NCBI RefSeq assembly: GCF_900411375.1
Contig: NZ_LS422987.1
Coordinates: forward strand, 1-55,525
Reading direction: 5' to 3'
Length of the DNA: 55,525 bases
Source of the DNA: Lentilactobacillus raoultii
GTDB taxonomy: Bacteria > Bacillota > Bacilli > Lactobacillales > Lactobacillaceae
Part shown: positions 51,640 to 55,525 of the stretch, one piece after another
Layout: each line of letters starts with the position of its first letter
How positions within the stretch are numbered: position 1 is the stretch's first letter
Notes under the pieces: model-generated
What the model was told of the DNA's origin: nothing
Seen by the model: only the letters and a program-made list of their open reading frames with translations
The model's database searches: none
Translations under genes and position numbers: made by a program

Positions 51640-52659
51640 ATGAAATTAACTTCTTTTGGCGAATTGATGCTACGGTTCAAACCAGCGGATCGGACCCGAA
51701 TCATTCAGGCCACTGCTTTTGAAACTTCATTTGGTGGTGCAGAGGCTAATGTTGCCGTCTCATTGGCACTATTTGGCGATCAAAGCCGTTATCTGACCAA
51801 ACTGCCTCAGAACATGCTGGGTGAAGCAGCTTTATATCGTCTACGCGGATACGGTGTTGAAACGAACCAGATTCTTCGCGGCGGTGAACGAGTCGGCACC
51901 TATTATTTTGAAAAGGGGACTAGCCTTCGTGGCACTAACGTCGTTTATGATCGAGCCCACAGCTCATTTGCGACTTCGACCAGTGACGAATACAACTGGG
52001 ATCAATTGCTAAAAGGAACCGATTATTTTTACGTTTCCGGAATTACCCCTGCCCTTTCATCGGAATTGCAGCAAGCGGTACTGGACGCGGCCAACTATTG
52101 CCATACTCACCAGATTAAAGTCGTTTACGATGCTAATTTCCGGGGAAAATTATGGTCTTCAAAGGATGCCCAACAATTTTCCAAAAAAATCATGCCATTT
52201 GTTTCAATTGTCCTTGCCCACGACGAAGACTTTGAAGCTTCATTTGGAATTAAAGCTTTTGATGGCGATATGACAAACGGGATTGCCCAAAAGGCGCAGT
52301 TTAAAGCGGCTATGAAGCAATTAGTCACTCGTTATCCAAACTTGGAAATGGTGGGGTCGGTACTTCGAAATATCTATACAGTTGAAAAAAGCCAGTGGTC
52401 CGCAATCCTCCTAAAAAATGACCATTATTACGAAAGTCCGGTTTACGATGTCGACGTGTATGAAGGCGTCGGCGGTGGAGATGCGTTTGCAGCCGGCTTG
52501 ATGCATGGGGTTTTAAACCATCAAGATGTGCAAGCCCAAGTTGACTTCGCGATCGCTGCCAGTGTCACTAAACTAACAATTTCCGGAGACTTCAACTTAG
52601 CATATGCTGACGAAATTGCCAAATTAGCTGCTCAAGGTGGCTCAGCTATGAACCGATAA
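51640..52659 (+). CDS. kdgK: 2-keto-3-deoxygluconate kinase (PfkB family)
   Basis: 339 residues of the ribokinase/PfkB fold. Signature 1 region FGGAEANVAVSLALFG (about 31-46), and signature 2 with anion hole and base GVGGGDAFAAGLMHG (about 275-289, catalytic Asp in GGGDAF). The start MKLTSFGELMLRF is typical of KDG kinases. It phosphorylates 2-keto-3-deoxygluconate to KDPG, the substrate of KdgA. The ribosome site AGGAGG is well spaced. It has its own regulated promoter and a terminator after it. Confidence 0.92.
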   Translation: MKLTSFGELMLRFKPADRTRIIQATAFETSFGGAEANVAVSLALFGDQSRYLTKLPQNMLGEAALYRLRGYGVETNQILRGGERVGTYYFEKGTSLRGTNVVYDRAHSSFATSTSDEYNWDQLLKGTDYFYVSGITPALSSELQQAVLDAANYCHTHQIKVVYDANFRGKLWSSKDAQQFSKKIMPFVSIVLAHDEDFEASFGIKAFDGDMTNGIAQKAQFKAAMKQLVTRYPNLEMVGSVLRNIYTVEKSQWSAILLKNDHYYESPVYDVDVYEGVGGGDAFAAGLMHGVLNHQDVQAQVDFAIAASVTKLTISGDFNLAYADEIAKLAAQGGSAMNR

Positions 52660-52680
52660 GCCACCTTTCTTAAAACAAAG

Positions 52681-52729
52681 TGACCCATCCCAACTAATTC
52701 GTACTTTGGTTGAGGTGGGCCATTTTATT
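52681..52729. terminator. Bidirectional terminator
   Basis: TGACCCATCCCAAC pairs with GTTGAGGTGGGCCA (three wobble or mismatched pairs), followed by TTTTATTT, between convergent kdgK and SHOCT genes. Confidence 0.7.
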
Positions 52730-52739
52730 TAAGAAAGAT

Positions 52740-52991
52740 CTATTTTTCCAAGGTTTTCTTACGTTTCAAATACTCATCTTCGTTAATTTTTCCCATAGCG
52801 TATTGTTCGTCCAAAATTGTCAAAGCAGACGATTGTGGATTAGAGCGGTGGTTATTCCGAAAAGCCAAGTAAATCACGACTAGTAAAATAACCACCAACA
52901 CAATGGTTAAGTAACTGAAGCCGGATCCCATCCAGCCACTCATGTGACCAAACCCGGACCAACCGGAACCACAACCCCAAGATCTCATCAT
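52740..52991 (-). CDS. Small SHOCT-domain membrane protein
   Basis: 83 residues: a Gly/Trp/Met/Ser-rich N-terminus (MRSWGCGSGWSGFGHMSGWMGSG), one membrane helix (YLTIVLVVILLVVIYLAF) and a C-terminal SHOCT motif (ALTILDEQYAMGKINEDEYLKRKKTL), which helps oligomerisation. Several ATG codons crowd the start; the one at 52991 fits the GAAGG site. Function unknown. Confidence 0.72.
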   Translation of the reverse strand: MMRSWGCGSGWSGFGHMSGWMGSGFSYLTIVLVVILLVVIYLAFRNNHRSNPQSSALTILDEQYAMGKINEDEYLKRKKTLEK

Positions 52992-53126
52992 AAGCATCGG
53001 CCTTCTTTCTTAATTTCTCTACTTTCATCATACCCCCATAGGTATCCTGAGAACAACCCTCCCCAAGAAAAAACTATCCGAATTAGGCGAATTACCTGCT
53101 CGAATAGTTGAGAAATTAACGTTCTA

Positions 53127-53981
53127 TTAAATTAAATATTTTTTTCGTAACTTGCGTTGTTGCCGTCTTGAAATTTTTAAACCGTCAACTAAATACTGGT
53201 CAATCGACCCAAATTCACGCGCAATTTCATCAAACGCGGACTCAAGATACGACCGGTCAACGCCACCATCAATTCTTGCAGTTGCAAGTTCAGCTTCAGT
53301 CGCACCAGCCTTTTTCATTAACGCCAATCGCTTTTGATTATGTGCCCGCAAAAAGTCATTTGACGCAACATAATCAGAAAAAATGGTCTGCATATCGACG
53401 CCTAAAACATACATAATCAGTGCGCCACCAAGGCCGGTTCGGTCTTTACCAGACGCACAGTGCCACAAAACCGCTTTGCCATCGGTCTTCAGCAAAGCCA
53501 TGAATAAGTCGTGATAAGCCGTTCGTGCCCGTTGATTGGTGATATAGGAACGGTAATGCTGCCGATTATTCCGATGATTAATCTGATAGTGAAAGCTTTC
53601 GTCCGTATCAACTGAATCGTTAATGTACTGAACGCCCGGCATTTTAACATCCGGTTGTGCTGCAACTTCTTGGGGTCGTCGTAAATCGAAATCGATTCCG
53701 ACGTTATATTCATGGATAAGTATGTCAACGTCATGTTTTGTTAGCTGGTTCAAACGAGCTGATCGCAAAAGCGCGTGATCTTTAATTCGATGACCGTCCC
53801 GAGTGACAAAGCCACCGAGATCACGAACGTTAAACGCACCGGTCAACTTAATTTCATGATCGGCTTCCGCCTTTACAGGTGCCAGAGTTTTAATTTGAAC
53901 ATCTTGGGATTCGGAGATTGGAATGGCACCGGCTTCCAATGATGATGTTGTGTTTGAAAATGCTGCATTATGACGCTTCAT
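53127..53981 (-). CDS. Protein tyrosine phosphatase, Y_phosphatase3 family
   Basis: 284 residues. The P-loop HCxxGxxR is HCASGKDR with nucleophile C175 and R181, followed by TGLGGALIMYVLG. LTGAFNVRDLGGFVT and DFDLRRPQE are typical of the LipA/Y_phosphatase3 group of bacterial tyrosine and phosphoinositide phosphatases. It is cytoplasmic as seen (no signal peptide). The ribosome site is GGGGG eight bases before the ATG. The substrate is not known. Confidence 0.88.
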   Translation of the reverse strand: MKRHNAAFSNTTSSLEAGAIPISESQDVQIKTLAPVKAEADHEIKLTGAFNVRDLGGFVTRDGHRIKDHALLRSARLNQLTKHDVDILIHEYNVGIDFDLRRPQEVAAQPDVKMPGVQYINDSVDTDESFHYQINHRNNRQHYRSYITNQRARTAYHDLFMALLKTDGKAVLWHCASGKDRTGLGGALIMYVLGVDMQTIFSDYVASNDFLRAHNQKRLALMKKAGATEAELATARIDGGVDRSYLESAFDEIAREFGSIDQYLVDGLKISRRQQRKLRKKYLI

Positions 53982-54136
53982 TTTCTCAACCCCCTTTTAG
54001 TCTCACATAATCTAATGTAACACGTTCATTGTAGTTCGTTTAGTAATTAGTTTGGCTTAATTCCTGTAAAAATTCAGTAAAAGTTGCGTATCATTGAGTT
54101 GACACCGACATGTCAGGAAAGCGACTTGTTCGCTCA

Positions 54137-54261
54137 CTGATCTTAGGACAGCTTCACCAAGCAACACCGCTCCTGATAAGGGATCAATCTGAAAAATCCA
54201 AAACCACGATTTCCCAGATTGATCCCTTATCATCCGGGTGTTAACCGCTTGAATCCACTCA
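54137..54261 (-). repeat. 125-nt hairpin repeat, unit 4
   Basis: On the minus strand it begins TGAGTGGATTCAAGCGGTTAA directly after the corA stop codon and ends GCTGTCCTAAGATCAG, then TGAGCG again. The stem 54174-54191 / 54215-54232 is a perfect 18-bp pairing with new sequence compared with units 1 and 2. Confidence 0.8.
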
Positions 54262-55170
54262 CTACATTTTGTGATGCACCTTCAACATAATTAACAGCCA
54301 GACAATTAAAGTAACGGAAATTAAGATCACAATCACCCATGCGTCTTCCATCTTTGACAACGGCAACGCCACATTCATTCCATAAAAGCCGGTGATAATT
54401 GTTGGCACCGCCATCGTTAATGACCAAATTGTTAAAAATTTCATCGTATCGTTTAGATTATTATTGGCAATATTATTAAAAGTATGATCAATTCGATCGA
54501 CGACTTGGGTCTCAATTTCGAGCATCCGCTGCACCTGCTCTGCCTCAATCTGCACATCCTCAAATAAGTCCTTCTTATCCTGATCGGCATCCCGCCCAAA
54601 ATAAGTTCGCGGCAGTCGGTTCAATAAATTCAAGTTGATTTGAGTGGCACTTGATAAAAACGTTAAGGTCTGTTGCAAATGGGATAACGCAATTAAATCA
54701 GCGTTCTTGGTATTTCGATTCAACATTTTATCCAAATGGTTCCGCCGCTTCGACGCCTCTCTGGAAATTGGGATGTAACTATCTGCAAGTGCAAACAGTG
54801 ATTCGAGAATAAACGTATCCACATCCTGGACTTCCGGATTATCAACAGTTTCGCGAAAAGCCGCATTAACTTCTCGAATTCGACTTTCATTGAACGTAAA
54901 CAGCCGACCCTTATGTAGCAAAATGGCAAATGGCCTGGTAATATAACGCAGGTTTTTCCGATCGAGTGGATAAGGGGCCAAGAAAATAAACAACTGGTCA
55001 CCCTCATTAATATCATGAACGTAATTTGCACTTTCATCCTTATCGGTAACATAGGTCATAATATCTTCATCAATGGCATATCGCTCTTGAAGTAACTGTC
55101 GTTCATTAACCGTTAATCGTTCCGTTTCAATCCACTGAATGCCCGCCACCCGCTGCTCTGGTTTTATCAT
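54262..55170 (-). CDS. corA: CorA-family divalent cation transporter
   Basis: 302 residues: a cytoplasmic alpha/beta and long-helix domain (1-240) and two C-terminal membrane helices with the signature GMN (FYGMNVALPL) before the outer loop. CorA proteins form pentameric Mg2+ (or Co2+/Ni2+) channels. The C-terminus is basic (KVHHKM). The ribosome site is AAGGGAG, eight bases before the ATG. The 125-nt repeat starts at the base after its stop codon. Confidence 0.9.
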   Translation of the reverse strand: MIKPEQRVAGIQWIETERLTVNERQLLQERYAIDEDIMTYVTDKDESANYVHDINEGDQLFIFLAPYPLDRKNLRYITRPFAILLHKGRLFTFNESRIREVNAAFRETVDNPEVQDVDTFILESLFALADSYIPISREASKRRNHLDKMLNRNTKNADLIALSHLQQTLTFLSSATQINLNLLNRLPRTYFGRDADQDKKDLFEDVQIEAEQVQRMLEIETQVVDRIDHTFNNIANNNLNDTMKFLTIWSLTMAVPTIITGFYGMNVALPLSKMEDAWVIVILISVTLIVWLLIMLKVHHKM

Positions 55171-55525
55171 CGGCCCCGCTCCCTTATGTTTTTTAAATTA
55201 CATCATCATTTTACCCCTGAATAATCTCTACTTTTAAAATTTGCCTGATTTGGTCCTTTTGAGGGCCATTTTTTATCCTTTCAGGCACTTTTGATCGCTG
55301 ACAAAACTTAACTGGTCACTAACCGTCACATTTTGAGGGATTAGGGGCTTTATCCAGCTGCTGAAAGCACGCCAAATAAGCCCCTTTAAAATCCTAAATT
55401 TTTTAGACCACGCTCAGTTGCTTTTACCTATAATTGCTGGATATTCAGGAGAATCCGCTTGAAAACCGCTTGATAGACGTGGGTCGCACTTAACTTTAAC
55501 TGAATGCGACGGGCGGTATGAACCA
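55171..55525. other. Right-end non-coding stretch
   Basis: No gene is visible. A dyad AGGGGCTT (55343-55350) / AAGCCCCT (55378-55385), followed by TTAAAATCC, may be a terminator. Near the edge, CCGCTTGAAAACCGCTTGA resembles the CAAGCGG ends of the 125-nt repeat, but the window stops before it can be judged. Confidence 0.35.

Overview
The window looks like chromosome of a plant-associated, carbohydrate-scavenging lactobacillus (Lactobacillaceae; the gene content fits a Levilactobacillus/Lentilactobacillus/Secundilactobacillus-type organism). The pointers are moderate AT bias, strong AGGAGG ribosome sites, a two-subunit LacL/LacM beta-galactosidase, Ser-rich surface proteins ending in basic DUF5776-like modules, CcpA-type cre sites and many small membrane proteins. 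I see no rRNA, tRNA, prophage, insertion sequence or CRISPR array.

Layout. 1-6.9 kb: housekeeping and lipid-related genes (SDR, quinone reductase-like, Nudix, universal stress protein, and an acyl-ACP thioesterase / micro-ORF / esterase operon divergent from an ArsR regulator with a 30-bp palindromic operator). 7-20.2 kb: an arabinogalactan/arabino-oligosaccharide locus: a secreted GH43_24-like exo-beta-1,3-galactanase split by a frameshift in a G6 run, GH127/GH146 beta-L-arabinofuranosidase, two GH51 alpha-L-arabinofuranosidases, an MFS importer, an ArsR-type one-component regulator, and two paralogous small unknown proteins at its edges. 20.2-38.5 kb: aldo/keto reductase, Kup potassium transporter, multidrug MFS pumps, GNAT, a secreted EEP-family nuclease-like protein, a secreted unknown protein with a two-TM partner, a secreted matrixin-like metalloprotease, a CPBP protease, OppA lipoprotein and several tiny membrane proteins. 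38.6-40.5 kb: HAD phosphatase, then a small operon holding two diverged copies of a membrane protein, each needing a -1 frameshift at a canonical A AAA AAG site. 40.6-52.7 kb: LacLM, then a hexuronate module (kdgA, lacI-type regulator, GH30, second MFS importer, uxuA, gntR, kdgK). 51.2-51.5 and 54.1-54.3 kb: a ~125-nt repeat folding into long hairpins and abutting stop codons. The end holds a SHOCT protein, a tyrosine phosphatase and a CorA transporter.

How it may work together (inference): a wall-attached exo-beta-1,3-galactanase trims type II arabinogalactan; two related MFS permeases import oligosaccharides; cytoplasmic GH51, GH127, GH30 and LacLM remove alpha-Araf, beta-Araf, beta-linked sugars and galactose; and the glucuronic acid caps of such glycans are handled by UxuA-KdgK-KdgA. 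cre-like sites at nearly every promoter of these genes imply catabolite repression, and a 14-bp palindrome shared by kdgA and kdgK suggests a common hexuronate regulator. uxaC and uxuB are not in the window.
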